From contig CM064715.1 of NCBI GenBank assembly GCA_032717465.1, positions 40,295,159 through 40,359,158 on the forward strand: 64,000 nucleotides of DNA. Reading direction: 5' to 3'. The notes below the pieces were generated by a model. It searched no databases, was not told the origin of the DNA, and worked only from the letters and a program-made list of their open reading frames with translations. Origin of the DNA: Coenobita brevimanus. Its lineage: Eukaryota > Arthropoda > Malacostraca > Decapoda > Coenobitidae. Shown piece after piece: positions 46,528-57,480 of the stretch (position 1 is its first letter; the number at the start of each line of letters is the position of its first letter). Position numbers and translations under genes: made by a program.

Positions 46528-46605
46528 AGAGGAGCTCCATCATGAGAATTTAAGTTACCCCTCAAAGCAGGTTCAGCTAACTCAGTTAAAGAATTCTGGG
46601 AACTC

Positions 46606-47718
46606 TCAAGTGGACACTAGACCAATTGACTGAATATTTAAAGACTCCTTTTTGTTCACATCACGCTGTCTCCTGAAACATCTCTCCGTAGTATGACCAA
46701 GCTTACTACAATAAGTACATTTACTTTTCTGAAATCTAGAGGTGAAGCTGGTATTTACTTCCTGAGAAACATCATCTTTGTTCTCTTTCCTGTTACCTGT
46801 ACTCTGAGTAGAGGCAACGTACTTACTCTCAGCTTTCCCTTTTTCTTTAGAATATCTCTTGTGAGTGAGAACATATTCATCAGCTAAAACTGCAGCATCA
46901 GACAAATTATCTATTCTTTTCTCATCAAGATATAGGCTTACATCTTTACTAATACACCTTTTGAAGTCCTCCAGCAAAATCATCTGCTTAAATTTACCAA
47001 AATCAGAATCCACATTCTTAGAATTTAACCACTGCTCTAACAAATCTTCTTTGATTTTTGCATACTCAACATGGGATTGCTTATCTTGCTTGTAAGTTGT
47101 CCTAAATTTTACTCTATAAGCTTCAGGAACAAGCTCATAGGCCTTAAGAATCAAGCTCATAACTACATCATAATTATCAGACTGATCCTGAGGCAAAGAT
47201 GCATAAGTTACTTGAGCTTTACCGGTGAGAACAGTTTGAAGGAGTACTGTCCAATACTCCTTAGGCCAATTAAAACCTGTAGCTACCCTCTCAAACAACT
47301 GAAAATACTTTGTTAAATCAAATTCATTAAAAGGAGGGACAAGTTTAACATTTTTAGCCACATCAAAATCATCAGAACTAGATGATCCAGTTCCACCTTG
47401 TTTCATGCGATACTCATGGTCTGCCTGAATCCTAGCAATTTCAACTTGTGCCTCAGCCTCCCTAGCACGGGCCTCCTGCAGGGCTAGCTGTAACTTAGCT
47501 AATTCAATCTGCGTTTGCTCATTTGGAGGAGTTACATTAAACAAGCTTTCATTAATCATGTCAACAATTTGATCTTTAGAATGATGAGAGCGAACAGCAA
47601 TTCCCAATTGTTGAGCAACAAGCTTAAGTTCATTCTTTGTTCTGTTTTCTATATCACACACTGTTTGCACATTTGACAAAAAATCTTTGGCTTCATCAAG
47701 TGTAGAAATAGTAGCCAT
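46606..47718 (-). CDS. Element 2 Gag with SCAN-like capsid
   Basis: Starting at the second of two adjacent ATGs (47718, MATISTLDEA) gives about 370 residues. An N-terminal helical part (TKNELKLVAQQLGI, 27-40), a coiled coil (EQTQIELAKLQLALQEARAR, about 67-105), a capsid (PPFNEFDLTKYFQLFERV, WPKEYWTVLLQTVL, 128-165) and a SCAN-like segment with YRVKFR at 201-206 and EQWLNSKNVD...QMILLEDF to about 252. A complete CCHC knuckle (CTYCSKLGHTTERC, 334-347) follows. The layout parallels Gag of element 1. The frame is intact, so this copy could still make particles. Confidence 0.85.
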   Translation of the reverse strand: MATISTLDEAKDFLSNVQTVCDIENRTKNELKLVAQQLGIAVRSHHSKDQIVDMINESLFNVTPPNEQTQIELAKLQLALQEARAREAEAQVEIARIQADHEYRMKQGGTGSSSSDDFDVAKNVKLVPPFNEFDLTKYFQLFERVATGFNWPKEYWTVLLQTVLTGKAQVTYASLPQDQSDNYDVVMSLILKAYELVPEAYRVKFRTTYKQDKQSHVEYAKIKEDLLEQWLNSKNVDSDFGKFKQMILLEDFKRCISKDVSLYLDEKRIDNLSDAAVLADEYVLTHKRYSKEKGKAESKYVASTQSTGNRKENKDDVSQEVNTSFTSRFQKSKCTYCSKLGHTTERCFRRQRDVNKKESLNIQSIGLVST

Positions 47719-47778
47719 CATGAATATATCACAGTCACAAAATATCAAACAATATCCTTATGATAATATCCTGAATAT

Positions 47779-47796
47779 CCTGATATGAGGTCGCCA
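47779..47796 (-). other. Candidate primer-binding site of element 2
   Basis: On the minus strand TGGCGACCTCATATCAGG begins 6 nt inside the 5' LTR edge, the same spacing as in element 1. The first 8 nt agree with arginine-tRNA 3' ends; the rest is uncertain. Confidence 0.5.
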
Positions 47797-47802
47797 AATT
47801 TA

Positions 47803-48586
47803 TGTTACGGAACAGAGAAAGATAATGTACACTTTAAGTGAGAATACGAAGAGTCACTACTGTCCCGTAAAGTTCCAGGTTCAAAACAAAAGAGTTAGGT
47901 AAAATTACAAGTTAAAGTTTAATGCTTAAACTAACAACAAAACATTCAGGACTCATAAGGATAATGTAATGGCAAATAAACAGGTTAAATATATGGTTAA
48001 CTGCAATAGCCTCTATTAACACGAAATTAGCAAGAGTAAATTTATCTAAGTCAGCCCTGATAAAATGAGATACCAGATAATACTCAGTGAATGCCAGATA
48101 AATTATTACAGATACAAACTATTATCAAAAATGTCTGACAAAGAACCCTACACAAATTACAAAAACTTCATTAGGCCTACAAATTAAACTTATGCTATAC
48201 AGTACAAGAACAAAATGCAACAGTTATACTCAAATTACACACAGCTGCTAGATGTTTGGAGATTTCTTGAGCACTCACAATAATAATATCTGTACAGGGG
48301 AGGACAGAGATGTGAACAAAATGAGGAGCAGATCTAAGTGGCAATGATGCAGAGATTGAGCTCATTATATAGGGGCCAGCAGAGCCTGATACAACTTGTA
48401 AGAAGGACGCGCAAATGAAGCCACGGGGACAAAGAGATGAAAATCCCGCAAAGTATAACAGAGAGAACGACTTACTCTACTATAACGGTAGAAGGGGGGG
48501 ACTGAGGCAGAACACGCTCGTGATCAAACATGCAGCACACTGTGCGTTAAAAATTACACAAAGGATGATGAAATCATAGGCTATGT

Positions 48587-48590
<4 letters not shown>
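47803..48590 (-). repeat. 5' LTR of element 2
   Basis: 788 bp, direct repeat of 43221-44008 with two substitutions noted. TATA-like CTATATAA on the minus strand at 48365-48372. Confidence 0.95.

Positions 48591-48653
<63 letters not shown>
48591..48653. repeat. (AT)n microsatellite, right flank of element 2
   Basis: Continuation of the AT tract at 43181-43220. Confidence 0.95.
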
Positions 48654-48657
<4 letters not shown>

Positions 48658-49340
48658 CAGATTGAAAACAAGATTTTATTTCCTTCTTCAATAGTCTTCT
48701 GATAGTATTCTGATGAATTGTTAAACTACTTTTCCGGGAATCATTATTAAAGAATACAAAGCAGCAGACAGCTGCACTTCTTAATCATTCATAGCAGTCG
48801 GCTAACTGAGTACCTTCAGCCCTTAATGAGAGAGGGATTTTGCCAGGGAAGAAGTCTGACGAAGAAGCACGAAAAAAAAAAGGGGGGGGGGAATGTGTGG
48901 GAAAAAAAAAAAAAAAAAAAAAAAAGCAATGTGAAAGACAATAGAATAAGAAGACAATAATCATGCAGACAGGAGTTAAGAAAGACGACGGTTGCCAGAG
49001 AAGCCTCTGGACAGAAGAAAAATACAAAGGATCTTAAAAGTAAGAAAATAATGGGACGAGTCAGTCCAGTTCGAGAGATAAGAGAAGGCAGGGGACTCCG
49101 ACTGTATCACTGAGAGCCCCAGTTAAATGACAATCGCCCTTTTCTCTTCCGTAACCTATTCAACCCAAGGATTTCAATACTGCGTTACTTTTGCTACGTC
49201 CATGCAGTTTGATTCAACTTGGGAAAAGTCTGGCGTATGAAAGGAGTTAATGAATTCCGTATGTAGCTATCCAGTTAGAAAAATTTGTCCTAAGCTGAAT
49301 ACATTCGTTTGTAGGTAGTACGAATTAGAACCAAAAGACG
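48654..49340. other. No gene seen
   Basis: Non-coding, with A/G homopolymer runs at 48870-48925 and fragments of the AAGGGGTTAA-type repeat from about 49150. Confidence 0.45.
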
Positions 49341-50060
49341 GCATCGTCGGGAAGAGGTTAACCCCTCCCTGTCAGCTAAGTAAAATCATAGTGGGACATC
49401 AAGCAAAATAAATGACGCCATTGCACTGAAAGGGTTCCTGGAAGGTGTTTCTAACCCCATTACTAAGTCAGGTTTTTTCCTGTGCTAAGCAAAGGCTTCT
49501 GATGGTAACAAGTATAGAATATAAAGGACATCATGAAAAATAATAATACTGTAATAATAATAATAATGAAACGTGTGTATACTGAAATTTGTCTCCAACT
49601 CTATCCCAGCGTGGGCTTACAAAGGTAGGGATAAAAAAGTCGTAGAGTAGTAGAAATGCAACTGAATAAAATGCTATTGTCCTGAAGACGCCGATGGAAA
49701 CTGCTTAAACACATTTTTATTGACTGCTTAATCATTATGAGAAGTTACCTCTAAACTGAATCTATGCATCTGATGGTAGCAACGATAATACAAAAAGGAC
49801 GTCATCATACTGAAAAGGTTGATGGAAAGTGCCCACTGAAGAATGTTTCCATCTCCATCACATCAAGATGCCTCGTACGTACCTGTATAAATTAATCAGG
49901 TAGATGAAAAAAAAAAATTAATCAGTAAAAATCTCCTTAATATATTTCCAGTTTATTTATGGAGAGTGACTTTAACCCATTCCCTCTCTTTACTTTAATA
50001 ATATCGTTTGGGAATAGCAAGAGTAATATAAGCAAGTAAAAAGTACTAGATGCAGAAGTT
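49341..50060. repeat. Chain of AAGGGGTTAA-type repeats
   Basis: Unit starts TAACCCCTCCC at 49359 and TAACCCCATT at 49452, 93 bp apart. Internal words GCATCTGATGGTAGCAACG and GGACGTCATCATACTGAAAA (about 49766-49815) match other copies. Confidence 0.6.
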
Positions 50061-50654
50061 TCAGGGCCCATCAGCTAATGCCCTTGGTGTGGAGTTGTAT
50101 GGAAGTGCAATTTTACATGATATGGCGTGAGAGAAATGCATGATTTGTGGCGTGGTGTGGTGTGGTGTGGTGTGGTCCGGTGAGGTGTGGCTTCGCTAAA
50201 GTCTACAGCAGTGAGCCATCTCGCGTCCGGAAATCATTAGTGAAAGACAGACGGGCATGCAGACTCCCTCATACAGATGCAGCAGTGCAATAATATAGAA
50301 AACATTGACAGAACACTTCTCCCAAAAGGCAAGTACCATTTATCAGTGTAAGGAAAAAAATCAACATCGTACTGTAGGAGTCAAGGTAGAGCTCATTTTT
50401 ATCGAGATGACTTCCAATTTTTTACCTTTATATATCGATACTACTTCTGTTTTCTTTTCTACGAGTTCTCTCCGTAAAGCAAGTAAAACTGTCTAGCAGG
50501 TGAAGGAATTAAAAGTAACCGTGTTGAAGGGGTTAAATTCTTAGCTGGATTCGCCTCACATCCACTCTTGCAGAATTTCCTTTCAAGAAATTGAAAGGCG
50601 AATCACCGGCTTTTGAACCAGAGATGTCGAAGTTATTGATAGAAAAATGCTGCG

Positions 50655-50740
<86 letters not shown>

Positions 50741-51240
50741 TCTCTCTCCGTGTCTGCCGCTGCCTGAGAATGCTGATAACAGGGAAAGACGTCGAGTGAA
50801 GAGAAGCAGAAGTGAACAATGTTGATTTTTTTTTCTTTTCTTTTTTTTTTAGGAAGCAAGACCATGGTTGAGTGAATCTTTCTTCGCCATATTTCCAGAC
50901 ATCCACACAAGACATGAACCACTAGGCTTAATATGTTTACCATCATGATTTTTTTTTTTTTTTCATGCTACCACCAGATTCACCTTAGGGATGTGGAAGG
51001 AATAAAGTAATTTGTTTCTAATCCCCACACTACGATGTCTCATATATTCTTAATTAAAATCGTCCGTGTGTAGAAGCAATAAATTAAAGGGACAAGAACA
51101 GAACAGCAGTGCAATTTAGCAACGAAATAAACTGCCAACTCCATATTTACCCCTTCAGAGATGTAGGCGAGTGAGGGTGGGGTACCGTAGCTCAGAGCAC
51201 TTAACCCCATCATTACGAGGCGTCTTCCCTAAACTAATTA
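50061..51240. other. No gene seen; GTGGT repeat and CT tract
   Basis: (GTGGT)n-like sequence at about 50150-50190, (CT)n at about 50658-50732, T/A runs, and repeat copies near 50520 and 51000-51230. No exon identified. Confidence 0.5.
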
Positions 51241-51400
51241 TAATCTATCTATCTATCTATTGCCAGACGCCATAATCCCGTAAGGGGTGGCCATTTGACT
51301 CTGAGTTATTTGTTTTACAGGGAGGGGCACTAACCCTTCACCAACCCACTTGTTGACACGTAGGGGGCACGCATGGTTTGGTTAGATGGTTACTGAAACA
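51241..51400 (-). mobile_element. SINE-like 3' half with RTE-type tail
   Basis: Reverse complement reads GTAACCATCTAACC ... GTCAACAAGTGGGTTGG ... GGCCACCCCTTACGGGATTA ... GCGTCTGGCAATAGATAGAT, aligned along its length with 31687-31826. The last 45 bp also match the LINE end at 1320-1375, including the GATA tail. Confidence 0.7.
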
Positions 51401-51907
51401 GATAATTCGTCATCATGCTATAGAAGTTAATGGACATCGCTTCTGCTTCCTTCAGTGAGAGACTAAAATTCTCCGGTGACAGCAAGCATATGAGACAAAA
51501 GTCATCATCGAAGTAGAGGGCTTACTGGTATGATAACCAGCCTACTCCCCTATAGTTCGTTCACATTTAATCCAAAATTTCGCCCTTTTGCAGCTAATTT
51601 CATGTATCTCACGATGGAGGGGACTAGTTTTGGACTAGGCCTAAGAAAAACTGAAACATGTATCGTGACATTCTTCTCGAGTACCATGTCAAACTTTAGC
51701 AAAGGTTACCATTTTTTTTTTTTATATTTCCAGAAGACTCAAAAAGAGCAGAAACAGTAGAAAAATGCACTTTTGTACAAGTATTCAAAATTATATCCTG
51801 CCTCAAAGATTCAACTGATAACTGCAGTAAAAGATACATTAACCATCAGTGGAAAAACGTTGTACGTTATTACCCAATGAACTGAGTTATTGACGTTGTT
51901 GTTGATT

Positions 51908-52615
51908 AACCCCAGTCTGTCTGGCTGAGCAGCCCCATCAACCACAGGCAAGCAACTACACCTGCAGGGCCGTCCTGTGCAGTGATCTGATGTCCCTCTG
52001 CGGTTGACAGCGCCTTGCCACAGCGAGGCCCGGGAAAATTGTGGAGGCTTGGTTCCCTAGTGGATATCATATTTGTGCGGGTAAGGGGTTGGGTCTGTTA
52101 TGATGTGGCAGGGGTAAACCAGTTCTGCTGTCGGGCCCTGCTGCGGATGTCACTGATTGCATTGAGCAGTTGACCCTTGTGCGGTGTGGTGCGGTGAGGA
52201 TCTGTCCGTTCTCCCCTTTGGGGCTAAGATGCGAATGAATGTGTTTGAATGGATGAGTAAATGAGGAGTGTGTCGTCCTGTCTCGGGTACCTCCCTCTCC
52301 TTGGGGGAAGCAGCCTAGGTATATAGTAGTATAGTATAGTAGTCTCTCTACCCAGTTAACTGGGTCACCATAGCAGGCTCCATATCATCCAGTGATCTGG
52401 CTATATGGTTACCACCCATGGTTAAAAATGGTTTTGTGGGTAACAGAAAACCATTAGACTTGTCATTCAGTGCCGAGTCACCTGAAGTGGAAAGCAGAGT
52501 AATAAATAAATGACAGGAGGGAAAGGGAAAAGTGGGAAGAGAGGAGGGCTGACACAGAATGATAAGGATGAAGTAGGCACCACTACATCAAGTGAATGGA
52601 TAATGGTCGCCACCA
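51908..52615 (-). mobile_element. SINE-like repeat S1, interrupted by S2
   Basis: Left part (CCAGTCTGTCTGGC ... GCCACAGCGAGGC) and right part (CCCAGTTAACTGGGTCACCA ... CCATTAGACTTGTCATTC ... GGTCGCCACCACC) together match the uninterrupted copy at 55055-55425. About 255 bp between them (52090-52345) is repeat S2. Confidence 0.65.
52090..52345 (+). mobile_element. SINE-like repeat S2, nested
   Basis: Ends GGGGGAAGCAGCCTAGGTAT followed by a (TATAG)-like tail (ATAGTAGTATAGTATAGTAG), the reverse complement of the starts of the 40.96-kb and 63.87-kb copies. It splits S1. Confidence 0.6.
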
Positions 52616-52703
52616 CCTACCACCAGAAAAGTGAATAATATAATCCACCCCAAATCTTATGCGTCGTGTTAAAACAGTAGTAGTTGTGCATTTAGAGTCG
52701 GAC

Positions 52704-52743
<40 letters not shown>

Positions 52744-53173
52744 GAACCACAGTATTGTTAGGCAGGGGGGTTTGCAGCACCTTCTTTTCACCAGATAACC
52801 TCAGCATATAGCGAGTTAGTCTCTTCAGTCCTATAACGTGTTATATTTACTTGCTTCTGCTACCCTCAGATAATTTATTTAGCTCTAGAAAAACCTGGGG
52901 TTGTAGAAGGGTAAAAGATGGCGATAAAATAACCTCCCTAGTTTGAAAATTCTCCCCTATTCTGATTACACCTGGAGACGGCAAAAATAAAGTAATTGAA
53001 TTCAAAGTGTTTTTTCAGACAATACAAAGACAAAAAACATACCTTGTAATACTGGTGTGTTTAAGACGAAATAAATCACTAAGTATGTGTTGCTAGAAAA
53101 CCTTGAAAACTAACGAGAATGCGACCTTTGGAGTCTTCTGTAACAGCTTCATAGGAGAAGTATCCAATAAATT

Positions 53174-53227
<54 letters not shown>

Positions 53228-53341
53228 GTCATTGTGCTGAAGGAATGAAATGAGTTTATTCCTCACCCTTCCACTGTACGAGAGATCTTTCTCTGGAGGG
53301 TGGGAAGAATGGAAGAAGGATACTTTTATTACGAAGACATC

Positions 53342-53375
<34 letters not shown>

Positions 53376-54290
53376 ACTATTATTATTATTATTATTATTA
53401 TTATTACTCTTATTACTATTATAACATTCATGCTTATATCTCCAGACGAGTATACTTAGGTCTTGGGAGACTTGTCAAGCCAAAGGAATTAGGTATGGCT
53501 TCTACTAACCCATTCAGTACAAGAGTTCTTCCCTAACTCGAGCGCTATCGCCGGGAGAGACTGGAAACAATGACGCCCTCAGGTTGAAATGCTTAACCAC
53601 ATCATCAAAGAGACGTTGCTTTTGTTTTATTCTTGCTATCTTTAGACGATGTTATTTAGTTTGTGAGAGACCTTGTGTACCAAAAAGGTTAGATATTTCC
53701 TTTATTAATCTCTTTATTACCAGTTGATTTTCCTACGCTAGATCATTGGGTACGTTAGTGATTGCATGAATAATAGTTTCGTGCAATCGGCTTCTCCTGG
53801 AAAAATTTTTAGTTGAAAGAAAAATGAATAATTCCTGACCGTAACGATGATTTAGGCCTTCTCTCTAACGAAACTTCATAAACACTGGGATAATAGGAGT
53901 AAAATGCAAGGGAAGAGAAAAAGTCGGACAACACAACGGCTTATTGGTATATCGGAAACAACCACTAGGATTACACGTGGCAGAGAGAGAGAGAGAGAGA
54001 GCATCTCAATTAATATTTTAATATGATGTATCATAATTTCAGTCTGTCATCGTGGATCAATTAAAGCTGAACTTGAGTGGTCGCAGATTCCCCGTATTTA
54101 AGCTCCAGGTAAAAATCACTCTGACGTCTAATTATTCCTGGAACCCTGTGCTCGGATGTTTTTTATAGCCTCTTCAAAATGTGTATATTGCTCACTGGCC
54201 GAGTCCAGGAAAACGGGTTTATTGAGAACAAGGTAAAAAGAATGAAAGGTAGTTTCATGGGGGGGTGAGGGGGAGCTAAAATACGTCTCG
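52616..54290. other. No gene seen; microsatellites and repeat copies
   Basis: A33 run at about 52707-52739, (GA)n at 53176-53226, (TTA)n at 53342-53420. AAGGGGTTAA-type repeat copies near 52820-52990 and 53480-53720. No exon identified. Confidence 0.5.
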
Positions 54291-54299
54291 GTCTGCGCA

Positions 54300-54307
54300 T
54301 GACGTCA
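54300..54307 (+). promoter_or_regulatory. CRE-type palindrome TGACGTCA
   Basis: A full cAMP-response-element palindrome 125 bp upstream of the THAP ATG; a second lies at 54888-54895 in the presumed intron. Position fits a promoter, but no transcription start can be proved from sequence. Confidence 0.35.
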
Positions 54308-54432
54308 TAGTTAATACAGACTGCAGCTCATCCTGCTCAACACACGCCAGTCACACACACACCTGCCAGTGAATAGGTACTCCGTTTTCTGTTTTTAGGG
54401 GTGGCTATGGCAATACAGATAATTTTGTGAAC

Positions 54433-54718
54433 ATGCCAACAATTTGTATAGTTCGTGGATGCAAATCCATTCATGTGAAAGGTGACAATAGAATACATTT
54501 TCATGCACTGCCGAAAGATGAAGAACTTAGAAAAAAATGGATTGAATTATGTGACACAAAGAAAAATCGGTCATCTGGTTTTGTATGCAGCGGTCATTTT
54601 GAGAGTACTGCCTTTGAACGCAACCTTAAGTATGAATTGCTTGGTTTACCAGTGCCTCCTGGACAAAGGAAATTCAAGAAAGGAGCAGTGCCTACTCTTC
54701 AACTACCGAGTTTAACAA
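54433..54718 (+). CDS. THAP-domain exon
   Basis: The ATG at 54433 opens MPTICIVRGCKS; a GTG six bases earlier is not the start. The THAP zinc-binding signature is present: C5 and C10, then C57 with H60 (CSGHF), with IHFHALPKDEELRKKW between, and a terminal GAVPTL box after PPGQRKFKKG. THAP domains bind DNA in a sequence-specific way, in nuclear regulators and in P-element-type transposases. The exon ends at 54718 before GTAAGT, leaving 286 coding nt (phase 1). No later exon could be recognised in the window, so the full protein and its class stay unknown. It lies inside the long first intron proposed for the Beat-like gene, on the same strand. Confidence 0.8.
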
Positions 54719-54833
54719 GTAAGTTCCATTCCTGTGTGAGTGTGTTGAGTAGCGACTTGTATGAACATTCATAATACAAAAGCATACCATACATACAGAT
54801 GGTTTTCTGTCAAGCTCCCGTTTTCTTCCACCA

Positions 54834-54840
<7 letters not shown>

Positions 54841-54879
<39 letters not shown>
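54841..54879. repeat. (CT)n microsatellite
   Basis: In the presumed THAP intron, 120 bp after the donor site. Confidence 0.9.
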
Positions 54880-54882
<3 letters not shown>

Positions 54883-55054
54883 AACTTTGACGTCACAGAA
54901 TCTGCGCGGCTCGGGGGTGCTGTACTTACCTCTCAGTATACTCTTCTCTTTACCTTGATTGAGAAGACATCATAAGTGCTGCGTAACCCTTTTTTTTTTT
55001 TTTTTTTTTTTTTTGATAACCGGATAGACTGACAAACCTATGTAGTAGCAGAGT

Positions 55055-55425
55055 AATCCCAGTCTGTCTGGCAGAGAAGACCCATCAAATGCAGACAAAC
55101 AATTATTGCCCCCGCAGGGCTGCCCCTTACAGTGAAGCGATGAACCCCTGCGGTGGACAGAGCACCGCCACAGCGAGGGGCGAGGAAGAGTTTAGAGGTT
55201 TGGTCTCTGGATGGGCACCACATTTTCGTTTCTCCTCCCAGTTAACAAGGACGCCATAGTAAGTAAGATCCACATCACCCTGTTATTTGGATGTATGGTT
55301 ACTACCCAGCCCTGTAAATGGTCTCATGGGTTACAGGAAACCATAAGGCTTGTCACTCAAAGTAGAGTCACCTATAGATGTAGGCAGCTCTACATCAAGT
55401 GAGTGGAAGATGGTGGCTACACGAT
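55055..55425 (-). mobile_element. SINE-like repeat S1, uninterrupted copy
   Basis: Same family as 51908-52615 and the left half of 31476-31826: CCAGTCTGTCTGGC, CGCCACAGCGAGGGGC, CCCAGTTAACAAGGACGCC, TACTACCCAGCCCTGTAAATGG, ACCATAAGGCTTGTCACTC. No coding capacity. Confidence 0.65.
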
Positions 55426-55429
55426 ACCA

Positions 55430-56580
55430 CTACTGATATATGAACAAAGGCAAAAGTAGGCTAGTGTCGTGGACTTTGGAGAAAATATCTGCTGAAAGGC
55501 TCAAGGTTTGGTGCTGTCTGTTTTGTGACATGCGGACGATTGGTAGCACTGACAGGAGATGCCATTTGCTCCAGCTGACGAATTTGTGGAACACATGTAA
55601 CGAAGCGAAACATTTCTATACTCGTATATTGTGCTTTTCCGAGTGCTGCTTTTAACTGATATATGTGAACCATTTCTCATCTCTCTCTCTCTCCTTTTAC
55701 TGTCATGTCAGCAACACTGCAATTCAATCAGCTAAAGAACTGTCTTAAAATTAGTCGTCCTTTATGCATTTAACTTCTTCGTAGCTCAAGTTGATAATCA
55801 TGAGCTGTGAATGTCATTATCTGATAGTGTTAAGAAACAAAATTGTCCAGACTCTTTTACATATGAGGATATATTCACGGCAAGAGTTTAATGATAATCG
55901 GATGTTTAGTTATAAGTGGCGAAAGTATTCCCATAGGCTGATGCTTGAACACATAACCCAGAAGACAAAAGCTTATGCGCAGCTGTTCGTTAGTTCATTC
56001 TCGGTTCAATTCGTCTCTTATGGCTTATACACTGGTTGCAGGTGCTGCCTTCCATCGTTGTGATATTTCCTGTGTTAACACGAGGCGACCTGAATGTTAA
56101 CCGTTTACCGTTGTGCCTAATCCACACTTCTACGGTTCCGCTTACGCCAAATGTATGCACCATTTGTTTGTCTTTCCCTTCCTCTAAACGAAGGTAGCTC
56201 TTGCCCTCTCTCATCTCCCAAGTAGTTGGATGTTGCTTTCCCTCCCCAGAGCACGATATATACTAGGTCTTCATCCGACGTTTTGTGGCAAGATGTAATA
56301 ATAGATAACAGCAGACTAACAACACCTTACCGTACATGGTTCACTTTTCGTCCCTATGACCCAGCAATTTTCGTGAGTCGATGTTAAGGCTTCGGAATTT
56401 CCTTGGTTCATTCACACCTGCATCCCATCAGCAGCAGATATGAAGCTTGAGGACTCACATGGGCAACTACGAATATGTAACTGGTAGAGCTCTCATAATG
56501 ATTCACGTGTTTCACTTAATCTTCTGACAAAACAGCTGCACGACATTTGTCTTTGATTGTACAGTGCATATGTGAGATAT
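55430..56580. other. No gene seen
   Basis: Non-coding; small frames at 55440-55655 and 55791-56063 have no recognisable domain or splice-site support. Confidence 0.45.
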
Positions 56581-56582
56581 AC

Positions 56583-56615
<33 letters not shown>

Positions 56616-56639
56616 TAATAATAATTAATATTATTATTA

Positions 56640-56680
<41 letters not shown>

Positions 56681-56786
56681 GTTATTATCATTATTATTAT
56701 TATTATTATTATTATTGTTATTATTGTTACTATTATTATTATTATTATTATTATTATTGTTATTATTATTATTATTGTTGTTGTTG

Positions 56787-56830
<44 letters not shown>

Positions 56831-56850
56831 ACAATAACAATAATAAAGCA
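56583..56850. repeat. (TAA/TTA)n microsatellite
   Basis: About 270 bp of imperfect ATT repeats; poly-Asn frames across it are artefacts. Confidence 0.92.
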
Positions 56851-57228
56851 AACATTTAGCTCCTTCCTGTATAAAGCATGGAAACCGCATACCCATTCCT
56901 GCTATACATATGCCGATTTCATTAAGATCTATGTGCTTACTTCCCCCTATTTCTGATTGTTTGAGCTGACCCTCCCCCTCCTCCAAGAATCACATAGAGA
57001 GTCACTCTTCCCAAATACCGCATTACGGATGAGAGTTGATTGTACGACATGTACTAAGATATCTAAGCCTTATGTGTCCTCCTTTCACTACTTTTGTTTA
57101 TTTTTAATTTGGTGGGGGGCTGACCCACCAAAATATCATGGCCGGAAAAGTATAAACGGTGGAAGACCACCATCCCATTAACCAGATGAGCTCACCCGGG
57201 AAGTTTCTTTCCAGTCCATCAAAGGAGG

Positions 57229-57346
<118 letters not shown>

Positions 57347-57480
57347 GCTGAATCTCACGTAATGATATAGGACGAGGTTCTAACAACGATATCTCGTTTC
57401 TCATCATAATAATAATAAAAATAATTATAATAATGATATAAATAATAATAATAAACTAGAAGACTGTAGCTGTCAGGGCC

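Larger units (their letters stand above)
43221..48590 (-). mobile_element. Gmr1-like LTR retrotransposon, internally deleted (element 2)
   Basis: 5370 bp between two 788-bp LTRs (5' LTR 47803-48590, 3' LTR 43221-44008). Both start TGTTACGG and end ATGTAACA. I see two differences between the LTRs (43827/48409 and 43889/48471). It sits inside an (AT)n tract, with ATAT on both sides. Order on the minus strand: Gag, protease, integrase, start of RT, then directly a short polypurine stretch and the 3' LTR. RT motif C and all of RNase H are missing. Gag is in one frame; protease and linker are frame-disrupted. It is a different family from element 1 with the same architecture. Confidence 0.92.

Noticed and set aside
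43221..48590. Endogenous retrovirus with envelope
   Set aside because: Neither LTR element has any frame after RT/RNase H or elsewhere that looks like an envelope; both are treated as LTR retrotransposons.
54427..54432. Upstream GTG as start of the THAP protein
   Set aside because: Nuclear genes of animals start at ATG, and THAP domains typically begin close to the initiator methionine, as with the ATG at 54433.
56516..56986. Poly-asparagine protein
   Set aside because: Produced by an ATT microsatellite; no other protein features.
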